Both the position numbers and the translations under genes were made by a program. This document shows, piece after piece, positions 36,148 to 45,819 of a stretch of 64,000 nt of DNA. Source of the DNA: Terriglobia bacterium (lineage in GTDB: Bacteria; Acidobacteriota; Terriglobia; Bryobacterales; Bryobacteraceae). Every line of letters starts with the position of its first letter. Position 1 is the stretch's first letter. The notes under the pieces are model-generated. The model searched no databases and was not told where the DNA came from. It saw only the letters and a program-made list of their open reading frames with translations. The stretch is taken from NCBI GenBank assembly GCA_020073145.1, contig JAIQFS010000009.1:62001-126000 (forward strand), written 5' to 3'.

Positions 36148-39096
36148 ATGAACTTGGGGCTGGCACGCCGCTTACTCTCACTGGCGCTGGGCTATTTGTG
36201 CGCCGGCGGCGCCTGGGCCCTCGATCCGCACAAGGGGCTGACTCAGTATTCGCGGACCGTCTGGACGCAGGAACATGGTCTGCCCCAGGACACCATCCGC
36301 GAAATTGTCCAGACCGAAGACGGCTATTTGTGGCTGGGCACGGATGAAGGGCTGGCGCGGTTCGACGGCTATGACTTCGTGGTCTTCAACAAGGACCAGG
36401 GGCATTTGCCGGCGAACTCGATCACCGCGCTGGCCGCCGGCACCGACGGGTCGCTGTGGATCGGAACGGCCAACGGTCTCACCCGCTACCGCAACAAGGA
36501 GTTCTATACCTACACCACCAAAGACGGGTTGCCCGACGATTCCATCGCGGACCTCTATGTGGACCACGCCGGCGACCTCTGGGCCGTGGCGGGCGTGGAC
36601 CTGGCGCGATTCGCAGCCGGTCGGTTTACGGTGTTCCGGGCCGGCAAAGACATTCCGGTGATGACCGTGCAACGGGTGAGCGAGGACCGGCATCACGTCC
36701 TGTGGGTCGGAGGATTCGGCAGCCTGATCAAACGGGTAGGTACCCGCTTTATCAAGGTGCTGGACAGCGACACGCTGGGCAACACCTTCGTCACGCAATT
36801 GGTCGATGACGATAAGGACAATCTGTGGATTGCGGGAAGCCAGGGATTGATCGTGCGCTCGCCCGATGGCAAGACCCGGCGCTACGACACGCGCGACGGG
36901 CTGCCGGACGTGTTCATCCGCGCCCTCTGGCGGGACCACGACGGCAACGTGTGGGCCGGGACCAATTCCGGATTGGCGCGCTTGCAGAACAACCGGTTCA
37001 CCACCATGACGGGGCCGGGAGGACGCGATCGCGACCAGGTGCGGTGTCTGTTCGAGGACCGCGAGGGCAATTTGTGGGTGGGGGCCAACACCGGGCTCAG
37101 CCGTCTGCGGGATGATGTGTTCACGGTCTACGGCAAAAGCGAAGGGCTGCCGAGCGATGACCCCAACACGGTCTATCAGGATCGCAGCGGCCGCATCTGG
37201 GTGGGGTTTCATGACAGCGGCCTGATGTTGTTCGAGCCGGACGGCTACCGGCTCTTCACCACCCGCAATGGGCTGCCGAACGATGAGGTTTTTTCCATTG
37301 GGGAGAGCCGCAACGGCGATCTTTTGGTGGGGACCCGCGGCGGGCTGGTTCGCATCCGCGACGGCCACCTCAGCACCTACCGGCCCCCGGACCTGTTGAA
37401 CCGCGGACTGGTGTTCGATTCGCTGGAAGATTCGGCCGGCCGCCTGTGGCTCGGCCTTCCCGGAGGCCTTGCCGAGTTGCGCGGCAATCAACTGCACATC
37501 GTGATTCAGGGCGGCCCCGTGCTGAATTACGCCGTGGTCTCGCTAGCCGAAGGCCGCGACGGGGGCCTCTGGGCGGGAACCTACGGCAAGGGACTCTGGC
37601 GCGTGCATGGGGACGAAAGGAGGCAGTTCACCGAGGCGGATGGACTGTCGAGCGACCAGATTCGCTCGGTGCGCGAAGATCGCGACGGCACCTTATGGAT
37701 TGCGACTTTCGGCGGAGGCCTGAATGCCTTTCGCGACAACCGGTTCACCAACTTTACGGAGAAAGACGGGCTCTTGAGCGACAACATCTCGGATGTGGCC
37801 GATGACGGAGAATCGCTCTGGTTGAGTACCACGCGCGGTATCTGCCGCGTCGCAAAGCGGCAGTTGCGGGATTTTGCGAATCACAAGATCAGCCGGCTGG
37901 AGCCGACCAACTACGGGGTGGCGGACGGATTGCGGAGCGCGCAGTGTGCGCCGGGGTATCCCATCCCGGGCGGCGGACGGCGCACACGCGACGGCCGCCT
38001 GTGGTTCCCCACCAGCCGCGGGTTGGCGGTGATTGACCCTAATGCCCACCGGCCCCTGGGGCCGCCGCCGGCCGTGGACCTGGTGGCCATGACCGAAGAC
38101 GACCGGCCGGTGGACCTCACCCATCCGGCGCGGCTCCGCCCCGGCACCCAGAGAATTCAGATCCGGTACACGGCCATTCACTTGGGCGCGCCCGACCGCG
38201 TGCAGTATTCGCGCAAGCTGGAAGGGCTGGATGCCGGCTGGCTACCCGTGGGCAACCGGCGTGTCGCCGACTACAACAGCCTGCGTCACGGGTCGTACCG
38301 GTTTCTGGTGCGCGCCGAATTACCGGGCCTGCCGGCCACCGAGCAATCCTACAGTTTCGAACTGCTCCCGGAGTTTTACGAGACCACGTGGTTCCAGATC
38401 CTGGCCGCCTTGGCGGTGATCGCCGCGGCCTGGGGCTTGTATCAATTGCGGCTGCGCCAGTTAGGGTCGCGATTCGCACTGGTGCTCGACGAGCGGGCGC
38501 GGTTGGCGCGCGAAATTCACGACACGCTGTCGCAGGGATTTGTAGGGATCTCCTCGCAACTCGATGCGGTGGCCATGGCCATGCCGCAAGACCGCAGTAA
38601 AGCCCGAGAGTTTCTGGACCTGGCGCGCAAGATGGCGCGGCACAGCCTGACGGAAGCGCGGCGGTCCGTGATGGACCTGCGCGCGTCGGTGCTGGAAGGG
38701 CAGGATCTGGCCGCGGCGCTGCAGTCCGGCGCGCAGATCTGGACCGCGGGGTCGGGAGTCAACGTGGAGGTGGATGTATCCGGCGTCCACGACCCGCTTC
38801 CGCAGGAGTTCGAACAGCACCTGTTGCGCATCACCCAGGAAGCCGTGACCAATGTGCTCAAGCACGCCGGCGCCAGCCGGATCTGGGTGAAACTGCATAT
38901 GGAAGGTCGCCAACTCGACCTGCGCATTGTGGACAACGGCAGCGGGTTCGAACAGCAGGACGTGTTCTCCTCGGTGGGCGGCCATTTTGGACTGATTGGC
39001 ATGCGCGAGCGAGCCGAGCGTCTGGGCGGCGAATTGCACCTGGCCAGTCATCCCGGAGAAGGTACAAAAGTGGAAGTGACGGTTCCTCTCCCGTGA
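36148..39096 (+). CDS. Two-component-regulator-propeller histidine kinase
   Basis: A 982-residue membrane sensor. After a signal peptide (residues 1-24) come about twelve propeller repeats with the WxGT signature (GYLWLGTDEGLARFDGYDF, SLWIGTANGLTRYRNKEF, NLWVGANTGLSRLRDDVF) forming one or two seven-bladed propellers outside the membrane. Then come a Y_Y_Y domain (IQIRYTAIHLGAPDRVQYSR), a membrane helix (residues about 750-768), HisKA_3 (ARLAREIHDTLSQGFVGISS, His791) and HATPase (ITQEAVTNVLKHAGA, GLIGMRERAERLGGEL). It resembles SusR/HTCS-like polysaccharide sensors, but with a separate regulator. Start 36148 is preferred over 36118 because it gives a clean signal peptide. The regulator gene overlaps by 4 nt. 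Confidence 0.92.
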   Translation: MNLGLARRLLSLALGYLCAGGAWALDPHKGLTQYSRTVWTQEHGLPQDTIREIVQTEDGYLWLGTDEGLARFDGYDFVVFNKDQGHLPANSITALAAGTDGSLWIGTANGLTRYRNKEFYTYTTKDGLPDDSIADLYVDHAGDLWAVAGVDLARFAAGRFTVFRAGKDIPVMTVQRVSEDRHHVLWVGGFGSLIKRVGTRFIKVLDSDTLGNTFVTQLVDDDKDNLWIAGSQGLIVRSPDGKTRRYDTRDGLPDVFIRALWRDHDGNVWAGTNSGLARLQNNRFTTMTGPGGRDRDQVRCLFEDREGNLWVGANTGLSRLRDDVFTVYGKSEGLPSDDPNTVYQDRSGRIWVGFHDSGLMLFEPDGYRLFTTRNGLPNDEVFSIGESRNGDLLVGTRGGLVRIRDGHLSTYRPPDLLNRGLVFDSLEDSAGRLWLGLPGGLAELRGNQLHIVIQGGPVLNYAVVSLAEGRDGGLWAGTYGKGLWRVHGDERRQFTEADGLSSDQIRSVREDRDGTLWIATFGGGLNAFRDNRFTNFTEKDGLLSDNISDVADDGESLWLSTTRGICRVAKRQLRDFANHKISRLEPTNYGVADGLRSAQCAPGYPIPGGGRRTRDGRLWFPTSRGLAVIDPNAHRPLGPPPAVDLVAMTEDDRPVDLTHPARLRPGTQRIQIRYTAIHLGAPDRVQYSRKLEGLDAGWLPVGNRRVADYNSLRHGSYRFLVRAELPGLPATEQSYSFELLPEFYETTWFQILAALAVIAAAWGLYQLRLRQLGSRFALVLDERARLAREIHDTLSQGFVGISSQLDAVAMAMPQDRSKAREFLDLARKMARHSLTEARRSVMDLRASVLEGQDLAAALQSGAQIWTAGSGVNVEVDVSGVHDPLPQEFEQHLLRITQEAVTNVLKHAGASRIWVKLHMEGRQLDLRIVDNGSGFEQQDVFSSVGGHFGLIGMRERAERLGGELHLASHPGEGTKVEVTVPLP

Positions 39097-39719
39097 GCAA
39101 TCCCATTCGCATTCTAGTGGCCGAAGATCACCTGGTGGCGCGGGTGGGCGTGAGCACTATTGTCAACATGCAGCCGGACATGACCGTGGTGGCCGAAGCC
39201 GCCAACGGACAACAGGCGGTGGAACTCTACCGCAAGCACGCTCCGGATGTCACGTTGCTCGACATGCGGATGCCCATCATGTCCGGGGTGGAGGCGGCGC
39301 AGGCGATTCGCGCCGAATTCCCCAATGCGCGCATGATCGCGCTCACCACCTATGGCGGCGATGAAGACATCCGGCGCGCGCTGGCGGCCGGGGTCCAGGC
39401 GTATCTGACGAAAGATGTTCTGCACGATGAACTGATCAAGTCGATTCGCGCGGTGCACAGCGGCCAGACTTATCTACCCGCGGGAGTGGCGGCGGCCCTG
39501 GCGGCGCAGATGCCGCGCCCGGATCTGAGCGCCCGCGAAGTGCAGGTGCTCGAGCTCATCGTGCGCGGGCTGGCCAATAAGCAGATCGCTTATTCGCTCA
39601 ACATTGCCGAGCACACGGTGAAGAACCACGTCAAAAACATCCTGAGCAAGCTCGGCGTGCAGGACCGCACGCAAGCCGCGACGGCGGCGATTCAGAGGGG
39701 GATCGTGCACTTGTCGTGA
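39093..39719 (+). CDS. NarL/FixJ-type response regulator
   Basis: A 208-residue regulator with an N-terminal receiver (ILVAEDHLVARVGV, phosphoacceptor Asp57 in VTLLDMRMPIMSGVEAA, Lys in AYLTKDVLHDE) and a C-terminal LuxR helix-turn-helix (LSAREVQVLELIVRGLANKQ, then HTVKNHVKNILSKLGVQDRT). Its GTG start overlaps the kinase stop (GTGA), so the pair is translated together and almost certainly forms one signalling system. The target genes are not shown by the sequence; the divergent peptidase and the nearby hydrolase are candidates only by position. Confidence 0.93.
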   Translation: MSNPIRILVAEDHLVARVGVSTIVNMQPDMTVVAEAANGQQAVELYRKHAPDVTLLDMRMPIMSGVEAAQAIRAEFPNARMIALTTYGGDEDIRRALAAGVQAYLTKDVLHDELIKSIRAVHSGQTYLPAGVAAALAAQMPRPDLSAREVQVLELIVRGLANKQIAYSLNIAEHTVKNHVKNILSKLGVQDRTQAATAAIQRGIVHLS

Positions 39720-39790
39720 GGGGGCCGAAGAGCTAAACGGGACTCGCGTGGAGCCTCAGCTTCGCGCCAAGAGGAACCGACCCCCGGGAA

Positions 39791-39812
39791 GGGCGGCATG
39801 CCGCCGCCCTCT
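39791..39812. terminator. Hairpin between convergent regulator and hydrolase genes
   Basis: GGGCGGC (39791-39797) and GCCGCCC (39803-39809) form a strong stem; the sequence then turns T-rich (TCTCATTTATTT). It lies between the ends of two convergent genes and could stop the plus-strand message. Confidence 0.55.
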
Positions 39813-39815
39813 CAT

Positions 39816-40946
39816 TTATTTAATGCTTTTGATCCACTTCAGGATCGGGCCGGAGACCGTCTTGTCGGGGGTGTCGATCGAGAACACCTCCGACATATGG
39901 CTCTCACCCTTTTCGAAAAGCATGGTGGGGCAATGATCCGGGCCCGCCTTGCAGAGTTCGTCGTGCAGGGCCTGGTTGAAGGCGCTATTCGTTCCATTGA
40001 TGCCAGGGTCCAACTCAGCGGTGGCCAGCATGATTTTGACGGTGCTGGTTTTCAGCGCGGGCAGGCTGGAGCGCGCCAACTGCGTGGCGGCATCCACTTG
40101 CGGACCGCGGCCGAATCCGCCGGCGCCTCTGCCGCCGCGAGCCGGAGGAGGATCGTCCGCCCGGCTCGGTCCGGCGATGGCGCCGGCGTTCGAGAACGCC
40201 GCTCCGGCCGGAAGGCCGCACGTTTTGCCCGCTCCCGCCAGAATGTCGGGGCCTCCGCGTCCACCGGCGGGCGCGGCCGGTTGGATGGGCAGAATGTTGA
40301 ACTGGCCGGACATGAAGATCGCGCCCTTCACCCCAACGCCCTTCGGGCCCCACAATTCAGGGCGCCCGATGTACACACCCAGCGGCCCATTGCCGGCGGA
40401 TTGCGCCCAGATGAACATGCGGTCGGGATTGCCTTTGTATTTGCCAATGTTCGCTTCCACCCACTGGATCATGAGTGAAACGTCCTTGCCGCCGTCGTCC
40501 CAGTTTGCCCCCTGGTGACGCTGCATGTTCACGCCCACCATGCCGTTCTTGGTTGCCCAGCGCATGATGTTGTCGTAGAACGCGTTCGCCTCGCGGTCTT
40601 GCTGTTCGATCTTATTGCCCGCGCCGCCGGCGATGTACATCAGCACCGGGCGCGACGCGCCGCCCTTATCGGCGGTGAAGATATCGACCACATCCTTGGG
40701 ATTGGGGCCGAAGGAGACGTCGCGCGCGATGGTGATGCCCGGGTAGAGAGGAGTCACCGAGCTGTTGACGTCGTTGACCGGCATCAGAGGCCGGTAGAGC
40801 TTCGCCGTGCAGGGGGGATCGACGATCTGCCCGATCTTCCTCAGCTCGGCTTCAATCTTGGGCGGGACCTGAGCCTGCAGGGTCACCGCCGCCAGCGCCA
40901 AGAAGCCGAGGCCGCAGCACAAACATCTCACGTTCTGGATTCTCAT
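39816..40946 (-). CDS. Secreted alpha/beta hydrolase (carboxylesterase-like)
   Basis: A 376-residue exported protein. The signal peptide (CCGLGFLALAAVTLQAQ) has a cysteine-rich front. The fold is alpha/beta hydrolase: SRPVLMYIAGGAGNKIEQQD (oxyanion strand), NPDRMFIWAQSAGNGPLGVY with nucleophile serine in AQSAG, and SHMSEVFSID with the histidine near the end. Residues about 230-290 hold a Gly/Ala/Pro-rich insert (PAAPAGGRGGPDILAG, then RGGRGAGGFGRG) that interrupts the domain. Esterase activity is likely, substrate unknown. ATG 40946 is preferred to 40961 because it gives the signal peptide directly. Confidence 0.85.
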   Translation of the reverse strand: MRIQNVRCLCCGLGFLALAAVTLQAQVPPKIEAELRKIGQIVDPPCTAKLYRPLMPVNDVNSSVTPLYPGITIARDVSFGPNPKDVVDIFTADKGGASRPVLMYIAGGAGNKIEQQDREANAFYDNIMRWATKNGMVGVNMQRHQGANWDDGGKDVSLMIQWVEANIGKYKGNPDRMFIWAQSAGNGPLGVYIGRPELWGPKGVGVKGAIFMSGQFNILPIQPAAPAGGRGGPDILAGAGKTCGLPAGAAFSNAGAIAGPSRADDPPPARGGRGAGGFGRGPQVDAATQLARSSLPALKTSTVKIMLATAELDPGINGTNSAFNQALHDELCKAGPDHCPTMLFEKGESHMSEVFSIDTPDKTVSGPILKWIKSIK

Positions 40947-41118
40947 ACCGCTGAACAACATATCATGATTCGCGCCGGCCGGATCGTCGCCCCGCTCGCG
41001 CGCTCATCTCCAGCACCCGCGCCCGCTCATAGCTCAAAAGGGCTATCAGGCGCTGCTCCCGTGGCGTCACATCGATTTCAGCACCGTCCGTTATCATGAA
41101 AATACCCATCTCCTCGGC

Positions 41119-44100
41119 ATGTGGATCGTCCAAGTAGCCCTCAAGCGCCCTTACACCTTCGTGGTGGTGGCTCTGCTGATCGCCTTGTTGGGAGTGGCCG
41201 CCATCGAATCCATGCCGGTGGACATCTTTCCGTACATCGATATTCCCGTCGTGAGCGTGGTCTGGCAATACGGCGGCCTGTCGCCGGAGGAAATGGAAAA
41301 GCGCATCGTGGTCAGCAACGAGCGCGCCATGACCACCACGGTCAACGATATCGAGCACACCGAATCGCGTTCGTACAATGGGGTCGCGGTGATTCGCGTT
41401 TATCTGCAGCCCAGCGCCCAGGTGGATCTGGCGGTGGCGCAGATCACGGCTCAGGCACAGTCGAATATCCGCGCCTTTCCGCCGGGCACTACGCCGCCCA
41501 ACATCCTGAAATATGACGCTTCCGCCGTACCCATCCTCCAACTGGGGATGGAGAGCAAGGTGCTCGCGGAGCAGGAGCTGTTCGACCTCGGGCAGAATTT
41601 CATCCGCACCCAGTTGTCCACTGTGCAGGGCATCTCGGTGCCGCTGCCCTATGGCGGAAAGTTCCGCGCGGTGGAGGTGGATCTCAATCCCGACCAGATG
41701 TACGCCAAGCAGCTCACCGCGTCGGATGTCTCGAATGCGCTAGCGGCGCAGAACCTGATCCTGCCGGCGGGCACGGCCAAGATCGGCGATAAGGACTACC
41801 AGGTGCGGCTCAACAGCAGCCCGCGCTTGCTGGACGACATGAACAATCTGCCGGTGAAAGTGGTCAACGGTGCTACCGTGTTCCTGAAAGACGTGGCCCA
41901 GGTGCGTGACGGGAACACGGTGCAGACCAGTATCGTGCGCACCAATGGCAGCCGAGGCGCGCTCCTCACGGTCATGCGGAATGGCAAGGCGTCAACGCTG
42001 GCCGTGGTGGATGGAGTCCGGCGAGAGCTACCCAAGATTTTGGCCGGCCTGCCGGATACGCTGCACGTCCGCGAGTTGGGCGATCAATCGCTGTTTGTGC
42101 GGGCGTCGGTCAACGGCGTGGTGCGCGAGGCGGTTATGGCCGCGGTGCTCACCGGTTTGATGATTCTGCTGTTCTTGGGGAGCTGGCGCAGCACGCTCAT
42201 CGTGTGCATCTCCATTCCGCTTTCGATTCTCACTTCGCTGTGCGTGCTGAGCTTGCTGGGCGAGACCATCAACGTGATGACGCTGGGGGGAATGGCCCTG
42301 GCGGTCGGCATCCTGGTGGACGACGCCACCGTGGCCGTCGAGAACATTCATCGCAACCTGGCGATGCGCAAGCCCGTGGTGCGCGCCGTACTCGATGGCG
42401 CTCAACAGATCGCGGCGCCCGCGTTTGTCGCCACGCTCTCCATCTGCATCGTGTTCGTCCCGGTCCTGCTGCTCACCGGCGCGGCGAAGTTTCTGTTTAC
42501 TCCGCTGGCGTTGGCCGTGGTATTTGCCATGCTGGCTTCGTATTTCTTTTCGCGGACTCTGGTCTGCACCATGTCCCATTACATGCTCCGGGCGGAGTTG
42601 AAGAACCATCGTCCAGCCGCGGAGACGCGGGGCGGGGGTATTTTCCGGGCGTTGCACCGCGGTTTCAACCGCCAGTTTGAGCTGATGCGCGCCTCTTACA
42701 CCTCGCTGTTGCACTGGGTGCTCGACCATCCGGCCCCGGTGTTGACGGCGTTTGTCGTGTTCGTGGCGGGCTCTCTCCTGCTGGCGGGCTGGGTAGGAAG
42801 GGATTTCTTTCCTACTGTCGATTCCGGACAGATGCGCCTGCATGCCCGCGCGCCCAGCGGCACCCGCATCGAGACCACCGAGACTATTTTTGCCGATATC
42901 GATCGCGAGATTCGCCAGGTGATTCCGCCGGCGGAGATCGAAAACATCATCGACAACATCGGAATTCCCAATGGCGGCTTCAACCTGGCCTTCGGCGACA
43001 ACCCGACCATCGGCCCGGGCGACGGCGACATTCTGGTCTCCCTGAAATCCGGCCAGCACGCGCCGACCGAGGAATACACCGAGATCCTCCGCAAACGTCT
43101 GCATGAGCGGTTTCCGGACGTCACCTTTTACTTCGAGGCCGCGAATATTACCAACCAGATTCTGAATTTCGGGCTGCCCGCGCCCATTGACGTGCAGGTT
43201 CTGGGCCGGAACGCCGCCGCGAATTATCCCATCGCGAGGCGTCTGGAAGGGCGCATCGCCCAGATTCCGGGAGCCGCGGACGTGCATGTGCATCAGGTGG
43301 TGGATTACCCCGAGATCCGGCTCGACGTGAATCGCGACAAGGCCGGGCAGATGGGATTGACCGAGCGCGACGTCTCGCAGAGCCTGCTGATTTCTCTCAG
43401 CTCCACCAACCAGATTGCGCCTTCGTTCTGGCTCGACTGGAACACCGGAGTCAGCTACAACGTCAACGTGCAGACGCCTCAGTACCGCATCGATTCCATG
43501 AGCGCGCTGCTGCGAACTCCCATCGGGTTTCCGGCTGGCAACATCGCCTCCAACACGCTGACGTCGCTGGCCGGCACGGCCAATGCGGGGAATAGCTCGG
43601 TGGGTGCGACTCCCAACCAGGCCACGGCGGCGTATGGCAATCCGGGCACGGCCGCCCTCAATCCGCAGTTATTGGCCAATCTGGCTGTGGCCAGCCGCGG
43701 TGTGGCTCCGGAAATCGTGGACCACTACAATACCCAGCCGGTGTTCGACGTTTACACGAATGTCGACCGCCGCGACTTGGGCAGCGTGGGCTCGGCGGTG
43801 GAAAAGATTGTCGCCGATGAATCGCAGCATCTTCCCCGCGGCACTACCATCGAGGTCCGCGGTCAGTACCGCACCATGCAAAGCTCCTTCTACCGGCTCG
43901 GATTGGGCATGGCCTTCGCGGTGGTTCTGGTGTATCTGCTGATGGTGGTGAATTTCCAATCGTGGCTGGATCCTTTCATCATTCTGATGGCCCTGCCGGG
44001 AGCCATAGCGGGCATCGTGTGGATTCTGTTTATCACGCAGACCACGTTCAGCGTGCCGTCCCTGATGGGTTCCATCATGTGCGTTGGAGTGGCGACCGCC

Positions 44101-44460
44101 AACAGTATCCTGGTCGTCGTGTTTGCCAACGATCAACGCGCGGAAGGGTTGGACGCGCGTTCGGCTGCGCTGGCTGCCGGGCACACGCGCATCCGGCCGG
44201 TGTTGATGACCGCCGCCGCCATGATCATCGGGATGATGCCAATGGCCCTGGGGATGGGCGAGGGCGGGGAACAGAACACGCCGCTGGGGCGGGCCGTCAT
44301 CGGCGGCTTGCTGCTGGCCACGGTGACCACCCTCTTCATCGTGCCGCTGGTATACAGCTTGCTGCGCAAGAAGCCGCCGGTAGAATTCGGGCACAACTTG
44401 GAGCGGGAGGAACAGGAATATTTCCGGGATGAGATGCGGTTTCGTGAGGACCTGGCATGA
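41119..44460 (+). CDS. RND efflux pump, inner-membrane permease (HAE1/AcrB family)
   Basis: A 1113-residue twelve-helix transporter. The proton-relay aspartate pair in helix 4 is LAVGILVDDATVAVENIHRN. The N-terminal helix is PYTFVVVALLIALLGVAAIE, and the C-terminal half has MGSIMCVGVATANSILVV and MGEGGEQNTPLGRAVIGG. It is longer than the usual ~1040 residues because of an extra Gly/Ala/Asn-rich loop in the second porter domain, at nt about 43525-43695 (NTLTSLAGTANAGNSSVGAT). It is the first gene of a three-gene operon; the adaptor gene overlaps by 4 nt (ATGA). Substrates are unknown: solvent, dye or antibiotic export is typical. Confidence 0.93.
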   Translation: MWIVQVALKRPYTFVVVALLIALLGVAAIESMPVDIFPYIDIPVVSVVWQYGGLSPEEMEKRIVVSNERAMTTTVNDIEHTESRSYNGVAVIRVYLQPSAQVDLAVAQITAQAQSNIRAFPPGTTPPNILKYDASAVPILQLGMESKVLAEQELFDLGQNFIRTQLSTVQGISVPLPYGGKFRAVEVDLNPDQMYAKQLTASDVSNALAAQNLILPAGTAKIGDKDYQVRLNSSPRLLDDMNNLPVKVVNGATVFLKDVAQVRDGNTVQTSIVRTNGSRGALLTVMRNGKASTLAVVDGVRRELPKILAGLPDTLHVRELGDQSLFVRASVNGVVREAVMAAVLTGLMILLFLGSWRSTLIVCISIPLSILTSLCVLSLLGETINVMTLGGMALAVGILVDDATVAVENIHRNLAMRKPVVRAVLDGAQQIAAPAFVATLSICIVFVPVLLLTGAAKFLFTPLALAVVFAMLASYFFSRTLVCTMSHYMLRAELKNHRPAAETRGGGIFRALHRGFNRQFELMRASYTSLLHWVLDHPAPVLTAFVVFVAGSLLLAGWVGRDFFPTVDSGQMRLHARAPSGTRIETTETIFADIDREIRQVIPPAEIENIIDNIGIPNGGFNLAFGDNPTIGPGDGDILVSLKSGQHAPTEEYTEILRKRLHERFPDVTFYFEAANITNQILNFGLPAPIDVQVLGRNAAANYPIARRLEGRIAQIPGAADVHVHQVVDYPEIRLDVNRDKAGQMGLTERDVSQSLLISLSSTNQIAPSFWLDWNTGVSYNVNVQTPQYRIDSMSALLRTPIGFPAGNIASNTLTSLAGTANAGNSSVGATPNQATAAYGNPGTAALNPQLLANLAVASRGVAPEIVDHYNTQPVFDVYTNVDRRDLGSVGSAVEKIVADESQHLPRGTTIEVRGQYRTMQSSFYRLGLGMAFAVVLVYLLMVVNFQSWLDPFIILMALPGAIAGIVWILFITQTTFSVPSLMGSIMCVGVATANSILVVVFANDQRAEGLDARSAALAAGHTRIRPVLMTAAAMIIGMMPMALGMGEGGEQNTPLGRAVIGGLLLATVTTLFIVPLVYSLLRKKPPVEFGHNLEREEQEYFRDEMRFREDLA

Positions 44461-45806
44461 AGAACAGCGGGCCGACTGAGGAACAGTTGCGCGCGGAAAT
44501 CGAGGAACTGAAGCGCCGCCTGGAAGAGCAGCGGGTTCTGCAACAGGCTGGTGTGCCCGCGGCGCAGGCAGGGCCTTCGCCAGGCAAGCTCCTGTTCCTC
44601 GGATTGTTCATGATCGCGTTGATCGTGGCCGGCTTCTTTGCGGGTTATTTGCCGCGGCAGCGCCGGGAGCAGGTCTTGGCCGCCGAGACCAAGACCGATG
44701 CCGAGAGTCTTCCCGCGGTCACTGTGGCGTCCGTCACGCGCAGCGCCACCCGCACCGATCTGGTGTTGCCGGGCAACATCCAGCCGGTCACCGAAGCCCC
44801 CGTGTTGGCCCGCGCTTCAGGGTATGTCCGGAAACGGTATGCCGATATCGGCGACCGCGTGATGGAGGGGCAGGTGCTGGCGGAGATCGAGGCTCCGGAG
44901 CTCGATCAGCAGATCCGGCAGGCCCAGGCGACTCTGGACCAGGCGCAGAGCTCCGTCCAGCAGGCCGAGGCAGCGCTCCAGCAGGGGCGCAGCAACGAGG
45001 ACCTGGCGCGCATCACGGCGGGACGCTGGGCGAATCTGGTGAGCCGCGGAGCGGTCTCCAAGCAAGAGAACGACGTCTACCAGGCGCAGTTCGCGGCCCA
45101 GCAGGCCAACGTACAAGCCCTGGGGAAAGCCGTGGCAGCCGCCCAAAGCAACGTCGGGGCGGTTCAGGCGAACATCGCCCGGTTGACGGACCTGAAGGGC
45201 TATCAGACGGTCCGAGCGCCCTTTGCCGGGGTCATTACCGTGCGCAATGTGGATGTCGGGGCGCTGATCAATGAGGGCAACACGCTGCTGTTCCGCATCG
45301 CGCAGACCGGGAAAATGCGGACCTACATCAACGTGCCGCAGTCGGATGCGGATTCGGTGCGCACCGGCCAGACGGCCAGCCTGGAGATCGTTGATCTGCG
45401 CGGCCGCCGGTTTGTCGGGCGCGTGACCCGCACCTCCAAGGCTCTTGATCCGGCCAGCCGGACCCTGCTCACGGAAGTGGAGGTCTCGAACCCGGACGAC
45501 GCTCTGTTGCCGGGCATGTTTACTCAGGTGGACCTCGAGGTACCTCGGAAGAATCCGCCGCTGTTGATTCCCGGCGATACGCTAGTGGTGCGCGCCGATG
45601 GGCCCCAGGTGGCGGTAGTGACTGCCGACGGCCAGGTGCATTTCACACGCATCCAGTTGGGGCGCGACTATGGCGACCGTCTGGAGGTGCTTTCGGGGTT
45701 GGAAGAAGGGCAGCAACTGGTGGTGAATCCGAGCGACTTGGTGCGGGAAGGCGTCAAGGTCAAGCCGGTGCCGCAGTCCGGCCCGGCGCCGGCCCGCCGC
45801 TCCTGA
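44457..45806 (+). CDS. RND efflux periplasmic adaptor (membrane fusion protein)
   Basis: A 449-residue adaptor. A coiled-coil N terminus (EEQLRAEIEELKRRLEEQRV) is followed by a membrane anchor (residues about 42-60, LFLGLFMIALIVAGFFAGYL). Then come the lipoyl halves (GYVRKRYADIGDRVMEGQVL and TVRAPFAGVITVRNVDVG), an alpha-hairpin (LDQAQSSVQQAEAALQQGRS) and the beta-barrel/membrane-proximal domain. It joins the inner-membrane pump to TolC. The N-terminal cytoplasmic coiled coil ahead of the anchor is an addition not found in AcrA-type lipoproteins. Confidence 0.92.
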   Translation: MKNSGPTEEQLRAEIEELKRRLEEQRVLQQAGVPAAQAGPSPGKLLFLGLFMIALIVAGFFAGYLPRQRREQVLAAETKTDAESLPAVTVASVTRSATRTDLVLPGNIQPVTEAPVLARASGYVRKRYADIGDRVMEGQVLAEIEAPELDQQIRQAQATLDQAQSSVQQAEAALQQGRSNEDLARITAGRWANLVSRGAVSKQENDVYQAQFAAQQANVQALGKAVAAAQSNVGAVQANIARLTDLKGYQTVRAPFAGVITVRNVDVGALINEGNTLLFRIAQTGKMRTYINVPQSDADSVRTGQTASLEIVDLRGRRFVGRVTRTSKALDPASRTLLTEVEVSNPDDALLPGMFTQVDLEVPRKNPPLLIPGDTLVVRADGPQVAVVTADGQVHFTRIQLGRDYGDRLEVLSGLEEGQQLVVNPSDLVREGVKVKPVPQSGPAPARRS

Positions 45807-45819
45807 AGAAACGATCACG

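Noticed and set aside
40963-41108. 48-codon minus-strand ORF between the hydrolase and RND genes (MGIFMITDGAEIDVTPREQR)
   Set aside because: Reasonable-looking but no ribosome site, no motif and no conservation data; it lies in the divergent promoter region.
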